Counted from the stretch's first letter, positions 35,417-45,264 are shown. The stretch is 64,000 nucleotides of DNA from Nitrospirillum iridis (GCF_014205765.1 NZ_JACIIZ010000017.1:124001-188000), one strand, 5' to 3'. Program-made: numbers and translations. Notes: generated from the sequence alone by a model not told the origin.

Positions 35417-36919
35417 TTATTCAGCGGCCAGCAAGGTGGGCTTGGACGCTGTTTTCCAAGGCGTGTGGGCCATTTTCCAGACCGGCGCGTTGATGGCCAT
35501 GTCCATGTCGCGGGCGAAGATGGCGAACCCGTCATAGCCATGATAGGGCCCGGAATAATCCCAGGAGTGCATCTGGCGGAACGGCACGCCCATCTTCTGG
35601 AACACGTACTTTTCCTTGATGCCGGAGCCGACAAGGTCCGGCTGGATGCGTTCCACGAACTTCTCGAACTCATAGCCGGTGACGTCGTCGTAGATCAGCG
35701 TGCCGTCCTTGACGTAGTGCTGGGCCGTGCGCTGGTAGTCGTCGTTGTGGCCGAACTCGTAGCCCGTGCCGACAACCTCCATGCCCAGATCCTCATAGGC
35801 GCCGATGACGTGGCGGGGGCGCAGGCCGCCCACGAACAGCATCACCGTCTTGCCTTCCAGGCGCGGCCGGTACTTGGCGATGACGGCATCCATCAGCGCC
35901 TGGTACTTGGCGATGACCCGCTCCGCCCCTTCCTTGATCTTGTCATCGAAGTAGCTGGCGATGCGGCGCAGGGATTCCGCGATCTTGCTGGGTCCGAAGA
36001 AATTGTATTCGCACCACGGAATGCCGTACTTCTCTTCCATGTGGCGCGAGATGTAGTTCATCGAGCGGTAGCAGTGCAGGACGTTCAGCTTGGCCTTGGG
36101 CGTCGCCTCAAGTTCCGCCAGCGTGCCGTCACCCGACCACTGGGCGATGACCCGCAGGCCCATCTCTTCCAGCAGGATGCGGGATGACCAGGCGTCGCCG
36201 CCGATGTTGTAATCGCCGATGATGGCGACATCGTAGGGCGTGTCCTGGAACTTCGCGACGGCGTTGGGGTCGACCTTGTCGAAGACCCAGTCGCGGATGG
36301 CGTCGTTGGCGACGTGGTGGCCCAGCGACTGGGACACGCCGCGGAAGCCCTCACAGCGCACCGGCACGATCGTCTTGCCGCCATATTCCTTGGACTTGGC
36401 CTTGGACACGGCCTCGATGTCGTCGCCGATCAGGCCGATGGGGCATTCCGACTGGACGCTGATGCCGTTGTTCAGCGGAAACAGCACCTGGATTTCGTCC
36501 ATGATCTTGGCCAGCTTCTTGTCGCCGCCGAAGACGATGTCCTTTTCCTGGAAATCGGACGTGAACTGCATGGTCACGAAGGTGTCGATGCCCGTCGTGC
36601 CGATGTAATAGTTGCGCCGGGCGGCCCAGGAATATTGGCCGCAGCCGACAGGGCCGTGGCTGATATGGATCATGTCCTTGATCGGGCCCCAGACCACGCC
36701 CTTGGATCCGGCGTAGGCGCAGCCACGGATGGTCATGACGCCCGGAATGGACTTCAGGTTGGATTTCACACCGCAATCGGACTTGCCGGCCTCATGCACG
36801 TTCAGGTGCTTGGCGCGCCGCTTCGCGGTCTTCTCCGGGTAAACCTGCAAGACCTCGTTGATCAGTTCCTTGTTGCGGGCCTTGATTTCCGCAACGCTCT
36901 CGGTTTCCGAAACACTCAT
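35417..36919 (-). CDS. nifD: NifD, nitrogenase MoFe protein alpha subunit
   Basis: A 500-residue NifD. P-cluster ligands are in [24 protein letters not shown] and [13 protein letters not shown]. The FeMo-co cysteine is in [12 protein letters not shown] and the FeMo-co histidine in [13 protein letters not shown] near the C-terminus. All active-site residues are intact. It follows nifH with an 88-base gap that holds a long hairpin. Confidence 0.97.
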   Translation of the reverse strand: MSVSETESVAEIKARNKELINEVLQVYPEKTAKRRAKHLNVHEAGKSDCGVKSNLKSIPGVMTIRGCAYAGSKGVVWGPIKDMIHISHGPVGCGQYSWAARRNYYIGTTGIDTFVTMQFTSDFQEKDIVFGGDKKLAKIMDEIQVLFPLNNGISVQSECPIGLIGDDIEAVSKAKSKEYGGKTIVPVRCEGFRGVSQSLGHHVANDAIRDWVFDKVDPNAVAKFQDTPYDVAIIGDYNIGGDAWSSRILLEEMGLRVIAQWSGDGTLAELEATPKAKLNVLHCYRSMNYISRHMEEKYGIPWCEYNFFGPSKIAESLRRIASYFDDKIKEGAERVIAKYQALMDAVIAKYRPRLEGKTVMLFVGGLRPRHVIGAYEDLGMEVVGTGYEFGHNDDYQRTAQHYVKDGTLIYDDVTGYEFEKFVERIQPDLVGSGIKEKYVFQKMGVPFRQMHSWDYSGPYHGYDGFAIFARDMDMAINAPVWKMAHTPWKTASKPTLLAAE

Positions 36920-36947
36920 TTCGCTGCCCTCGTTTTACCCGGGATGG

Positions 36948-36995
36948 CCAGTCCCTGTGCCCGGCCTGGATGCGGCGGCCGGGCACAGGGACTGG
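36948..36995 (-). other. 19-bp perfect hairpin between nifH and nifD
   Basis: CCAGTCCCTGTGCCCGGCC (36948-36966) pairs with GGCCGGGCACAGGGACTGG (36977-36995) around a ten-base loop. It starts 12 bases after the nifH stop on the transcript. There is no T run. It should stabilise the nifH 3' end and may stop part of the transcripts, giving more NifH than NifDK. Confidence 0.78.
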
Positions 36996-37007
36996 AGCGG
37001 TGACCGG

Positions 37008-38021
<1,014 letters not shown>

Positions 38022-38049
38022 TCAGCCCTCACTAGCCGTGGCGTCTATG

Positions 38050-38065
38050 AGCAACGGCCGTGCCA
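38050..38065 (-). promoter_or_regulatory. Sigma-54 -24/-12 promoter of nifH
   Basis: The minus strand reads TGGCACGGCCGTTGCT, a full consensus match. It lies 158 bases from the nifH start codon. Confidence 0.9.
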
Positions 38066-38133
38066 ATCGCGAAAGACACATTATCTTATTGTTTTATTTG
38101 ATATATTTTTCCGACACCCAGCCGCGACAAAGA

Positions 38134-38149
38134 TGTTTTGAACCCGACA
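38134..38149. promoter_or_regulatory. NifA upstream activator sequence 1 of nifH
   Basis: TGTTTTGAACCCGACA matches TGT-N10-ACA, 69 bases upstream of the nifH -24 box. An AT-rich stretch (38080-38111) between site and promoter would suit IHF-assisted bending. Confidence 0.8.
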
Positions 38150-38164
38150 GCCCGCGACGGCCGC

Positions 38165-38180
38165 TGTCGCAAAAGGAACA
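38165..38180. promoter_or_regulatory. NifA upstream activator sequence 2, nifH / receiver operon
   Basis: TGTCGCAAAAGGAACA matches TGT-N10-ACA. It is 100 bases from the nifH -24 box and 111 bases from the plus-strand -24 box at 38291, so it can serve both directions. Confidence 0.8.
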
Positions 38181-38290
38181 AGGCGGGGGACGCCGCCGCC
38201 CGACCGCCCATCCGCCAGCGGCGGCGAAAGCCCAGCGAAACCGCGCCCAGGAGCCCGACGGGGCGCCCCCTGAATGTCCCTGGCCGCACG

Positions 38291-38306
38291 CGGAACGGAA
38301 CTTGCG
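38291..38306 (+). promoter_or_regulatory. Probable sigma-54 promoter of the receiver-ArsC-YqeB operon
   Basis: CGGAACGGAACTTGCG keeps -24 GG, ACG and the full -12 TTGC with right spacing, differing from TGGCACG at two places. It is 78 bases upstream of the 38384 start. Confidence 0.68.
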
Positions 38307-38383
38307 TGGACCTATCCCGCGAGAGGTTCGCGGCGCGCCTGGAACGGGGCGAAGAGCGGGCGGACGGTGGCGGCGAGGGTGAC

Positions 38384-38839
38384 ATGCAGATCGGGGTTGA
38401 GACATCAAAGGCGGTCGACCAGCGGCGGGTGTTCGTGGTGGACCAGGACGAGATCACGCGCGCGGCCTTGCAGTTCATGCTGCATGACGAGATCGAAACC
38501 CATGAACTGCCCACTCCCGAAGCCGCCTATGAAAAGGGGACGGGCTGGCTGAAGCCCGACGTGGTGCTGCTGGGGGTGTCGTTCCTGGCGGAGCGCGGGA
38601 CCGATCTGGTACCGGCCATCCTGACGGCGTTCCCGGGCGTGCGCATCCTGGTCGTCTGCTCCCGGGCGGAGGAGGCGCTGGCGATCCAGGCGATGAAGGC
38701 CGGCGCCCACGGCGCCCTGGTCAAGCCGCTGACCCTGGAGGGCGTGCGCCGCAAGGTCGACACGGTGCTGGGCCGGGGCGGCGGTGCCGCCCTGATCCAG
38801 CTGGGCGGTGCGGTGACCGGACCAGGGAGGTCGGCGTGA
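38384..38839 (+). CDS. Receiver-like protein without the phospho-acceptor Asp
   Basis: A 151-residue stand-alone receiver (REC) fold. The acidic pair is at D20/D22 in VFVVDQDE, and the conserved Lys is K114 in ALVKPLT. At the phosphorylation site the usual VLLD reads VLLG (G64), so normal phosphotransfer is impossible. No output domain follows. ATG 38384 has GAGGGTG upstream; the frame before it is not REC-like. First gene of an operon divergent from nifH with shared NifA sites. It may be a protein-binding pseudo-receiver that acts on a nif or signalling partner; that is inference. Confidence 0.82.
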   Translation: MQIGVETSKAVDQRRVFVVDQDEITRAALQFMLHDEIETHELPTPEAAYEKGTGWLKPDVVLLGVSFLAERGTDLVPAILTAFPGVRILVVCSRAEEALAIQAMKAGAHGALVKPLTLEGVRRKVDTVLGRGGGAALIQLGGAVTGPGRSA

Positions 38840-39267
38840 GCGTGATCGTCTTTTACGAGAAGACCGGCTGCCGAACCAACGCCCGCCAGCGACGCCTGCT
38901 GGAGGAGGCCGGGCACACCGTGGTGCCCCGCGACCTTCTGGCCGAGAAATGGACGGCGCCGCGGCTGATGGCGTTTTTCGGGGACGCGCCGGTGGTCGAG
39001 TGGTTCAACGCCGCGGCCCCCGCCGTGAAATCCGGAGCCGTGGTTCCGGCGGCGCTGGACCAGGGGGCGGCGCTGGCGCTGATGCTGGCCAACCCCCTGC
39101 TGATCCGACGGCCGCTGCTGGAGATCGAGGGGCGTCGCCATCTGGGATTCACCCCGTCCGAGCTGGCCCCCTGGCTGGGGCCGACCGCGACGGCGGACGA
39201 TCCCGCCTTCAAGGGCTGCGCCCATCACCCCGATCCGGACCCGACGACCGCGAGAGAGCAAGCATGA
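38836..39267 (+). CDS. ArsC/Spx-fold nitrogenase-associated protein
   Basis: A 143-residue thioredoxin-like ArsC-family protein. It starts SVIVFYEKTGCRTNARQRRL, with one N-terminal cysteine (about residue 12) where ArsC has its catalytic Cys, and contains the RRPLLEIEGRRHLGF segment of the family. Proteins of this type are recognised as nitrogenase-associated in several diazotrophs, with no proven reaction. Translation starts at GTG 38836, which overlaps the receiver stop by four bases. Confidence 0.85.
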   Translation: MSVIVFYEKTGCRTNARQRRLLEEAGHTVVPRDLLAEKWTAPRLMAFFGDAPVVEWFNAAAPAVKSGAVVPAALDQGAALALMLANPLLIRRPLLEIEGRRHLGFTPSELAPWLGPTATADDPAFKGCAHHPDPDPTTAREQA

Positions 39268-40127
39268 GCCGCGCGCACACCCCCGCCGGGGCCCGTCCCG
39301 GCTACGCCGTGATCCTGGGCACCAATGAGATCGCGTCGGCCGTGGCGGTGCGCCTTCACCGCCGGGGATACGGCACCGTCCTGTCCCACGACCCCCTGCC
39401 GCCGGTGATCCGCCGGAAAATGGCGTTCCATGACGCGCTGTTCGACGACCCCGTCACGCTGGCGGGGGTGCGGGCGGAGCGCGTGGACACCGGTGCCGCG
39501 ATACCGGCGGCTTTGACCCGGCGGGACAGCGTGATCATCACGGAGCTGGGTTTGCTGGACCTGATCGTCGTGCGCAACATCGACCTGCTGGTCGACGCGC
39601 GGATGCAGAAATACCAGGTCACGCCGGACCTGCGCCGGCTGGCCCGAACCACCATCGGCCTGGGCCCGGGATTTGAGATCGGCGAAAACTGTGACATCGC
39701 CATCGAGACCAAACCCGCGAAGACGGGCCGCATCGTCCGTGACGGCCGTACCGACGACGCCGACGGGATTTCCCGATCGCTGGGTGGCCGGGGCCGCGAG
39801 CGCTTCGTCTACGCCACCGTGCCGGCGCGTTGGCACACGGCGATGGAAATCGGGTCACGGGTGTTCAAGGACTACGTCATCGGCCATCTGGGCGAAATGG
39901 CTATCGCCGCCCCCTTCGACGGGACGCTGCGCGGCGTTGTCCGGGATGGCACGGAGGTTCCGGCGGGCGTGAAGCTGCTGGAGGTCGACCCCCGGGTCCG
40001 CGACGCCGTTTGGGCGGGATTGGACGATCGGGCGCAAACAATCGCCGACGCCCTGATCACCGCCATGACCGCCCGGGCGCGGGAGACACCCATTGCGGGC
40101 GCCCACAAATTCCGCCTGGTGAAATGA
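39264..40127 (+). CDS. YqeB-like molybdenum-hydroxylase maturation family protein
   Basis: A 287-residue protein with an N-terminal Rossmann-like start (VILGTNEIASAVAVRLHRRG, about 16-35) and the pattern IITELGLLDLIVVRNIDLLVDARM... in the middle that I associate with the EF2563/YqeB family. That family is linked to maturation of selenium-dependent molybdenum hydroxylases. No such hydroxylase is in the window, so here it has probably been taken up for a nif role, perhaps Mo or sulfur handling. ATG 39264 overlaps the ArsC-like stop (ATGA). Confidence 0.75.
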   Translation: MSRAHTPAGARPGYAVILGTNEIASAVAVRLHRRGYGTVLSHDPLPPVIRRKMAFHDALFDDPVTLAGVRAERVDTGAAIPAALTRRDSVIITELGLLDLIVVRNIDLLVDARMQKYQVTPDLRRLARTTIGLGPGFEIGENCDIAIETKPAKTGRIVRDGRTDDADGISRSLGGRGRERFVYATVPARWHTAMEIGSRVFKDYVIGHLGEMAIAAPFDGTLRGVVRDGTEVPAGVKLLEVDPRVRDAVWAGLDDRAQTIADALITAMTARARETPIAGAHKFRLVK

Positions 40128-40157
40128 TCACGTCCCCAAGCCCCCTGGGGAGCGACG

Positions 40158-40183
40158 GGACCGGCGGCATGCGCCGCCGGTCC
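40158..40183. terminator. Hairpin between the YqeB-like and M3 peptidase genes
   Basis: An 11-bp perfect stem GGACCGGCGGC / GCCGCCGGTCC with an ATGC loop lies between convergent genes. No T run is present. It marks the end of the nif cluster. Confidence 0.6.
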
Positions 40184-40215
40184 GCCATCGCCTCCAGGCG
40201 CGCCTGGATCAGGGC

Positions 40216-42357
40216 TTACTTGCCTTCCGGCGCCAGGCCGCGGTTTTCCAGCATGGGGCCGATGTCCGGATCCTTGCCATAGAAGGCGCGGAACATGGGG
40301 CCGTACTCCTCGGTGTGGCCCTTGGACAGGATCATCTCCCGGAAGCGGTCGCCGTTCTCCCGCGTCAGGCCGCCATGGGCCTTGAACCAAGCATAGCTGT
40401 CGTCATCCAGCATCTCCGTCCACAGATAGGCGTAGTAGCCGGCGGCGTAGCCGTTACCCCAGATGTGCAGGAAATAGCTGGAGCGGTAGCGGGGGGGCAC
40501 GTCGTCCACATCCAGGCCGGTCTTGGCCAGGGCCGCCTTTTCGAAGGCGTCGACGTCCTGCTTGGGCGCGTCGGCCGGCAGGGCGTGCCATTCCAGATCC
40601 AGCATGGCGGCGGCGACCACCTCGCCCAGGCTGTAGCCCTGGTTGAAGGTGGCGGCCTTCTTGATCTTCTCCACCAGGTCGGCCGGCATGGTCTCGCCCG
40701 TCTGGTGGTTCTTGGCGTAATGGGCCAGGACCTTGGGATCGAGGGCCCAGTGCTCGTTGAACTGCGACGGGAACTCGACGAAGTCGCGCGCCACGTTGGT
40801 GCCCGACAGGGTCTCATAGGTCTGCTTGGCGAACAGGCCGTGCAGGGCGTGGCCGAATTCGTGGAACATGGTGGTGACGTCGCTGAAGCTGATCAGCGCC
40901 GGCTGGCCCGGAGCGGGCTTGGTGAAGTTGCAGACGTTGTAGACCACGGGCTTGGTGCCCAGCAGCGTGGACTGCTGGACGAAGTTGGACATCCAGGCCC
41001 CGCCCGACTTGTTGTCGCGCTTGAAATAGTCGAAGTACATCAGCCCCAGGGCGGAGCCGTCCTTGTCGATCACCTCATAGACCAGCACGTCGGGCTGGTA
41101 GACGGGGATGTCGGTGCGGCGCTTGAAGGTCAGGCCGTACAGCTGGTTGGCGGCGTAGAACACGCCCTCCTCCAGCACGGTGCGCACTTCGAAATAGGGC
41201 TTCAGCGCGCCGTCATCCAGGTCGTACTTGGCCTTGCGCACCTCTTCGGCGTACTTGGCCCAGTCCCAGGGCTGGAGGGCGAAATCCTGGCCGTCCTTCT
41301 TGATCTGGGCCTGGATTTCAGCCGCCTCGCGCTTCTGCTCCGCCGCCAATGCCGGAACCATCCGCTGCATGAAGCCCTGCGCCGCCTCCGGCGTCACCGC
41401 CATCTGGTCGGCCAGCACGTAGGCCGCGTAGTTGGGGAAGCCCAGCAGCTTGGCCTTCTGCGCCCGCAGGCTGGCCAGGTCGGAGATGGTGGCGCGGGTG
41501 TCGTTGGCGTCGCCCATCTCGGCGCGGGTCCAGCCGCGCTCGAACAAGGCTTGACGCGTCGCCCGGTCATCAAGGGAGGACAGGGCCGGCTGCTGCGTGG
41601 TGTTTTGCAGCGGCACCAGGTATTTGCCGTCCAGCTTGCGTTCCTTGGCGGCCTCGGCGGCGGCGGCGATGGCGCCATCACCCAGACCGGCCAGCTTGGC
41701 CTTGTCGTCCACCACCAGGCCGCCGGCCTTGGCCGCCGCCACCAGCTTCTGCTGGAAGGCCGTCTCCAGCGATGACAGCTGGGTGTTGAGATCACGCAGC
41801 TTGGCCTTGTCGGCGTCGTTCAGCTGGGCGCCGGCGCGGATGAACTGCTCGTGATAGACCTTCAGCAACTGGGCCTGCTCGGGGGCCAGCTTCAGGCTGT
41901 CGCGCTTGTCGTACAGCGCCTTGACCCGCTGGAACAGCTTGGCATTGAGGTAGATGGCATCCTGGTGCTGGGACAGCAGGGGCGACACCTCGGTCTGCAC
42001 CTTGTCCAGGGCGTCGTTGGTGTTGGCCTGGACCACACCGAAGAAGGCCAGGCTCACCCGGTCCAACATGCGGCCGGACTTCTCCATCGCCACCAGGGTG
42101 TTGTCGAAGGTGGGCGCCGCCGGGTTGTCGGCGATCTTCTTGATCTCGGCCAGCTGGATCTTCATGCCCTGCCGGAAAGCGGGCAGGTAGTCGGCGTCCT
42201 TGATGACGTCGAAACGGGGGGCCTCAAACGGCAGGGTGCTGGGACTGGCGAAGGGGTTGGCGCCGGTCGTGGCGGGCTTCGCCGCCAGCGCGGGCGCGGC
42301 GGTGAGCGCCGCGAGTGCCAACGCGCCCACAGTTCCAAGCAGAGCGGTACGTGTCAT
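40216..42357 (-). CDS. Exported M3-family metallopeptidase (Dcp/oligopeptidase-like)
   Basis: A 713-residue M3 peptidase. A signal peptide (MTRTALLGTVGALALAALTA..., cleavage after ALA near residue 26) leads to the periplasm. The zinc motif HEFGH is near residue 496 in TTMFHEFGHALHG, with a downstream Glu region as in thimet-type enzymes. Dcp-type enzymes remove C-terminal dipeptides. The length and signal peptide fit Dcp-like members. It is the first gene outside the nif cluster, with no nif-type promoter. Confidence 0.92.
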   Translation of the reverse strand: MTRTALLGTVGALALAALTAAPALAAKPATTGANPFASPSTLPFEAPRFDVIKDADYLPAFRQGMKIQLAEIKKIADNPAAPTFDNTLVAMEKSGRMLDRVSLAFFGVVQANTNDALDKVQTEVSPLLSQHQDAIYLNAKLFQRVKALYDKRDSLKLAPEQAQLLKVYHEQFIRAGAQLNDADKAKLRDLNTQLSSLETAFQQKLVAAAKAGGLVVDDKAKLAGLGDGAIAAAAEAAKERKLDGKYLVPLQNTTQQPALSSLDDRATRQALFERGWTRAEMGDANDTRATISDLASLRAQKAKLLGFPNYAAYVLADQMAVTPEAAQGFMQRMVPALAAEQKREAAEIQAQIKKDGQDFALQPWDWAKYAEEVRKAKYDLDDGALKPYFEVRTVLEEGVFYAANQLYGLTFKRRTDIPVYQPDVLVYEVIDKDGSALGLMYFDYFKRDNKSGGAWMSNFVQQSTLLGTKPVVYNVCNFTKPAPGQPALISFSDVTTMFHEFGHALHGLFAKQTYETLSGTNVARDFVEFPSQFNEHWALDPKVLAHYAKNHQTGETMPADLVEKIKKAATFNQGYSLGEVVAAAMLDLEWHALPADAPKQDVDAFEKAALAKTGLDVDDVPPRYRSSYFLHIWGNGYAAGYYAYLWTEMLDDDSYAWFKAHGGLTRENGDRFREMILSKGHTEEYGPMFRAFYGKDPDIGPMLENRGLAPEGK

Positions 42358-42561
42358 CGGGATTCCCTGAGAGTCTCTGTTTCGATTTCCTGTTCATCAA
42401 CGGACGGATCATGCCCCTGAACGCGTTGTGACAGGCACCCAGCCATGGCCGTCGCCGGCATGCGTGAGCCGTGACGGTGATGGCGGGATCATCGCCGACG
42501 GCGGCGATGGTTTCCAGGGCCATGTGACGGGGGTGATGGACGGTCCACCGGCCGCCACCGT

Positions 42562-43158
42562 TCAGCCGGGCCCCCCCAGGGCCAGCCAGACATCCGCCGT
42601 CATTTCGGCATCGGCCCGGGACTTGTGCCGATAGTCGCCGGTCACGATGACACTGCCGTCCCGTTGCCGCCGCCTCTTGTGGCGTTGCCAGACCGTGCCG
42701 CCCAGACGTTCCGCCACCAGGGGGAGACGGGAGCGCTCTTCCGGCCAGCGCTGGCGGGCGAGCTTTTCGGTGCATACCACCGGATTGGACAGGCGGGGCA
42801 GCCCGGCCGCCGCCAGTTCCTGGTTCAGCACGGCGATGTCGCCGGCGGCCCCGTGGAACACCAGCGGGTCGTCGCCGATGAAGTCGAGGATTTCGCCCAC
42901 CACCTCGACAAAGCTGGGGCTATCGGCGATATCCTCGGCCCGGACGCCGTGGACGCCGATGGCGATGGGGTTGAGCGGGCATGATGGATTGATCCGCCAA
43001 CTGCACGCCTCACGCACCAGCGCTCCGGTGGCGGAGGGCGAGACGGCGACGCAGGACACCTCAATGATGCTGCGCCCCTCCACCGCGCGGAAGCCGGTCA
43101 TCTCGATATCCATGGCCACCCAGCGGCGGGCGGAAGCGATCCGCGCCTTATCGACCAT
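42562..43158 (-). CDS. DEDDh-type 3'-5' exonuclease
   Basis: A 198-residue exonuclease of the DnaQ/RNase T superfamily. Exo I is VAMDIEMTGF (D and E ligands), Exo II lies in LVFHGAAGDIAVLN (HGAAGD in place of the usual HNAxFD), and Exo III carries HKSRADAEMTADVW with the general-base His and Asp. The C-terminal KRRRQRDG segment is basic. The start overlaps the upstream tetR gene by 11 bases; a GTG at 43167 is possible. Confidence 0.82.
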   Translation of the reverse strand: MVDKARIASARRWVAMDIEMTGFRAVEGRSIIEVSCVAVSPSATGALVREACSWRINPSCPLNPIAIGVHGVRAEDIADSPSFVEVVGEILDFIGDDPLVFHGAAGDIAVLNQELAAAGLPRLSNPVVCTEKLARQRWPEERSRLPLVAERLGGTVWQRHKRRRQRDGSVIVTGDYRHKSRADAEMTADVWLALGGPG

Positions 43159-43828
43159 CTGACCCACCCCCGTGGCGCAGGCCGCCCATCCACATCTGGG
43201 TCAGGGCGCGGCACACATCCTCCGGACATATATCGGGGTCGTCCAGCGCCATTTCCACGGCGGCGTAGCCCGCCTCCACCGCGATGCGGGTGCGCAGCCG
43301 CAACTCCGTCCCGTCGATCTCGGGCACCAGCGGGGCCATGGCGCGGCAGATGCGGTCGGTCACCACGTCATGGGAGGACAGACGGATGGCGGTCAGCGAC
43401 GGCACGGCGCGCAGGGCCCGCATGATCCACACCGCCCCCGGCACGGCGGCCGTCGCCTGGATGGTGGACAGCAGGAACTGATAGTGGTTCTGCATCAGCT
43501 CATCAAAGCCGACGGGCGCGCTCCGCTCCAGCCACTCATAGAGAATGTCGTTCTGGGATGACATCAGGGCGTCGCCCAAAGCCGCCAGCAGGTCGTACTT
43601 GTCCTTGAAATGGCGGTAGAACACGGGTGGCGTCACCCCGGCGCGGCTGGCCACCTGATTGGTGGAGATGCGCTCGATCCCGACCTCACCCAGCAACTCG
43701 GCGCCCGCCTGCATCAGGCGGAGACGCATGGCCGCGGCCCTGCCGGTGGTGGGGATGGGGGCGGAGGCCCCAGGAAGGTCGGTGGAGGCGGGGTCGACGG
43801 CGGTCACGGGGGGAATGGCACGGGGCAT
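43148..43828 (-). CDS. TetR-family regulator
   Basis: A 226-residue TetR regulator. The HTH lies at about 37-80 (LLGEVGIERISTNQVASRAG and TPPVFYRHFKDKYDLL). An N-terminal extension of 30 residues is rich in Pro and Ala. It is similar in the DNA-binding part and in the ALRAVPSL segment to the regulator at 55037-55726, so the two look like paralogues. It overlaps the exonuclease gene. Its target is not evident. Confidence 0.88.
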   Translation of the reverse strand: MPRAIPPVTAVDPASTDLPGASAPIPTTGRAAAMRLRLMQAGAELLGEVGIERISTNQVASRAGVTPPVFYRHFKDKYDLLAALGDALMSSQNDILYEWLERSAPVGFDELMQNHYQFLLSTIQATAAVPGAVWIMRALRAVPSLTAIRLSSHDVVTDRICRAMAPLVPEIDGTELRLRTRIAVEAGYAAVEMALDDPDICPEDVCRALTQMWMGGLRHGGGSDGR

Positions 43829-44010
43829 GGGGTTGTACCTGGGGGGCCACGGGCCGGAAAGCGGCGCGGCGCCTACTGCGCCATGACTACAGCGTCCGGC
43901 CCCGGAACGCCACCCTGGAGAAGCCCTGGGATTGGGCCGCGGGTCCCCCCATACGCAGGGATAGCCGGGTGGACAGTGGAATCCGGACGGCGGAGTGTTA
44001 CTGTTAAAAA

Positions 44011-44319
44011 ATGGGAGATGAACAGCTGGATGCAGCCATGACCGGCGCCAGTGACAGTCGGGGCCATGAAGACGGGGAGGGTGTCAGCGTCGACGCCAGC
44101 GACCCCACGGTCGCTTGCCTGTCCATCGTCAGTTGGTCCATGGCCATCGCGGCCCTGGGCGCCATCATCCTGCTGGCCATCGTCCTGATGCTGCTGGGCG
44201 TGTCTCAGTACACGTTCCTGATGGTGTGGTTCATCGGCGCGCCCTTCGCCGCCGCCCTCGCCGCCCTGGTCACCCTGTTCTTCCAGCTCAACCAGCAGAC
44301 ACAGGGCCGGCGGCGCTGA
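44011..44319 (+). CDS. Small two-helix membrane protein
   Basis: A protein of 102 residues (or 93 if the ATG at 44038 is used, which has GGATG upstream). An acidic N-terminus of about 35 residues is followed by two hydrophobic helices (MAIAALGAIILLAIVLMLLG and FLMVWFIGAPFAAALAAL). The C-terminus is polar and basic. No family recognised. It is between two minus-strand tetR genes. Confidence 0.6.
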   Translation: MGDEQLDAAMTGASDSRGHEDGEGVSVDASDPTVACLSIVSWSMAIAALGAIILLAIVLMLLGVSQYTFLMVWFIGAPFAAALAALVTLFFQLNQQTQGRRR

Positions 44320-44356
44320 CGGCAGCTTTAGCCCCCGGTCCCCGGCAGGCAGGCGG

Positions 44357-45055
44357 TCAGCGCGGGCGCAGGCCGTTCAGGAACACATGCACCACCTGCT
44401 GGACATAGGCATCCCGGTCGGCGGCGTCACCCAGCCGAGCCGGATTGACCTGACCCTCGAAGGAATATCCCGCCGTCACCATGCCGAAGAAGACGCGGGC
44501 GGCGACCACCGGATCATCCACCACGATCAGCCCCTGGTCGGCCGCGCGGCGCAGATAGTTGGCCACCTTGAGGCGCGATTGGTCGGGACCGGTGCGGAAG
44601 AAGCCTTCCAGTTGATCAGGGAACAGCCGCCCCTCCGCCAACAGGATGCGGTGCACGGCCATGACCTGGGGCTGGATCAAGGCCTCCAGCAGCGAGGTGC
44701 CGAACCGCAGCAGCACCTCCTCCGGCGGCCCGCAGCTTTCCGCGAGATCGGTCATCAGCTGGCCGATATGGGCGGTCACCCCCTGCAGGACCGCCAGGAA
44801 CAGGCCTTCCTTGCCCCCGAACAGCTCATACAAGGTGGCGCGGGAGCCGCCGGACAGCGCCACGATGTCGCCCAAGGTCGCCCGCTCGAAGCCCTTTTCC
44901 AGGAAGACCTTCTGTGCTGCGTCCAACATGGCGGTACGGCGCGCCTCCGCCCGGCGCCCCAGTTTAGGCGGCACATCGACGGTCGGATCGACGCAAGAGG
45001 TTAGGTCCGCATCGCCTTCATCGGCTTGCTCAGATGGGGTCATTAAATTTTTCAT
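44357..45055 (-). CDS. TetR-family repressor of the RND efflux operon
   Basis: A 232-residue TetR/AcrR-type regulator. The HTH reads FLEKGFERATLGDIVALSGG and SRATLYELFGGKEGLFLAVL at about 51-90; the C-terminal part (FFGMVTAGYSFEG) is of the AcrR-like ligand domain. It is divergent from the RND operon, with a 19-bp palindrome between them, the standard layout of a local efflux repressor. Confidence 0.9.
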   Translation of the reverse strand: MKNLMTPSEQADEGDADLTSCVDPTVDVPPKLGRRAEARRTAMLDAAQKVFLEKGFERATLGDIVALSGGSRATLYELFGGKEGLFLAVLQGVTAHIGQLMTDLAESCGPPEEVLLRFGTSLLEALIQPQVMAVHRILLAEGRLFPDQLEGFFRTGPDQSRLKVANYLRRAADQGLIVVDDPVVAARVFFGMVTAGYSFEGQVNPARLGDAADRDAYVQQVVHVFLNGLRPR

Positions 45056-45093
45056 AGCTTAATCAATCGTCTGGTGACGAACATCACAGGACT

Positions 45094-45112
45094 GTACTGT
45101 ATGATACAGTAC
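45094..45112. promoter_or_regulatory. Palindromic operator between tetR and the RND operon
   Basis: GTACTGTATGATACAGTAC is a perfect palindrome of two 9-base arms around a central G. It lies 39 bases from the tetR start and 153 bases from the adaptor gene, in an AT-richer region. It is the likely binding site of the 44357-45055 regulator. Confidence 0.78.
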
Positions 45113-45264
45113 GTATTCCATGTACAGCACGGCGGGGGCTTCCGCAAGTCGCACCCTCCACTATCTTCTTCCCTGTCCCCTTTCCATCCCCAGGTTGTTT
45201 TCCTGGCCTTTACGCATTGGGCCGGACACTGGTCGGTGGTGCATTTTCGGTCGATGAGGCATTG

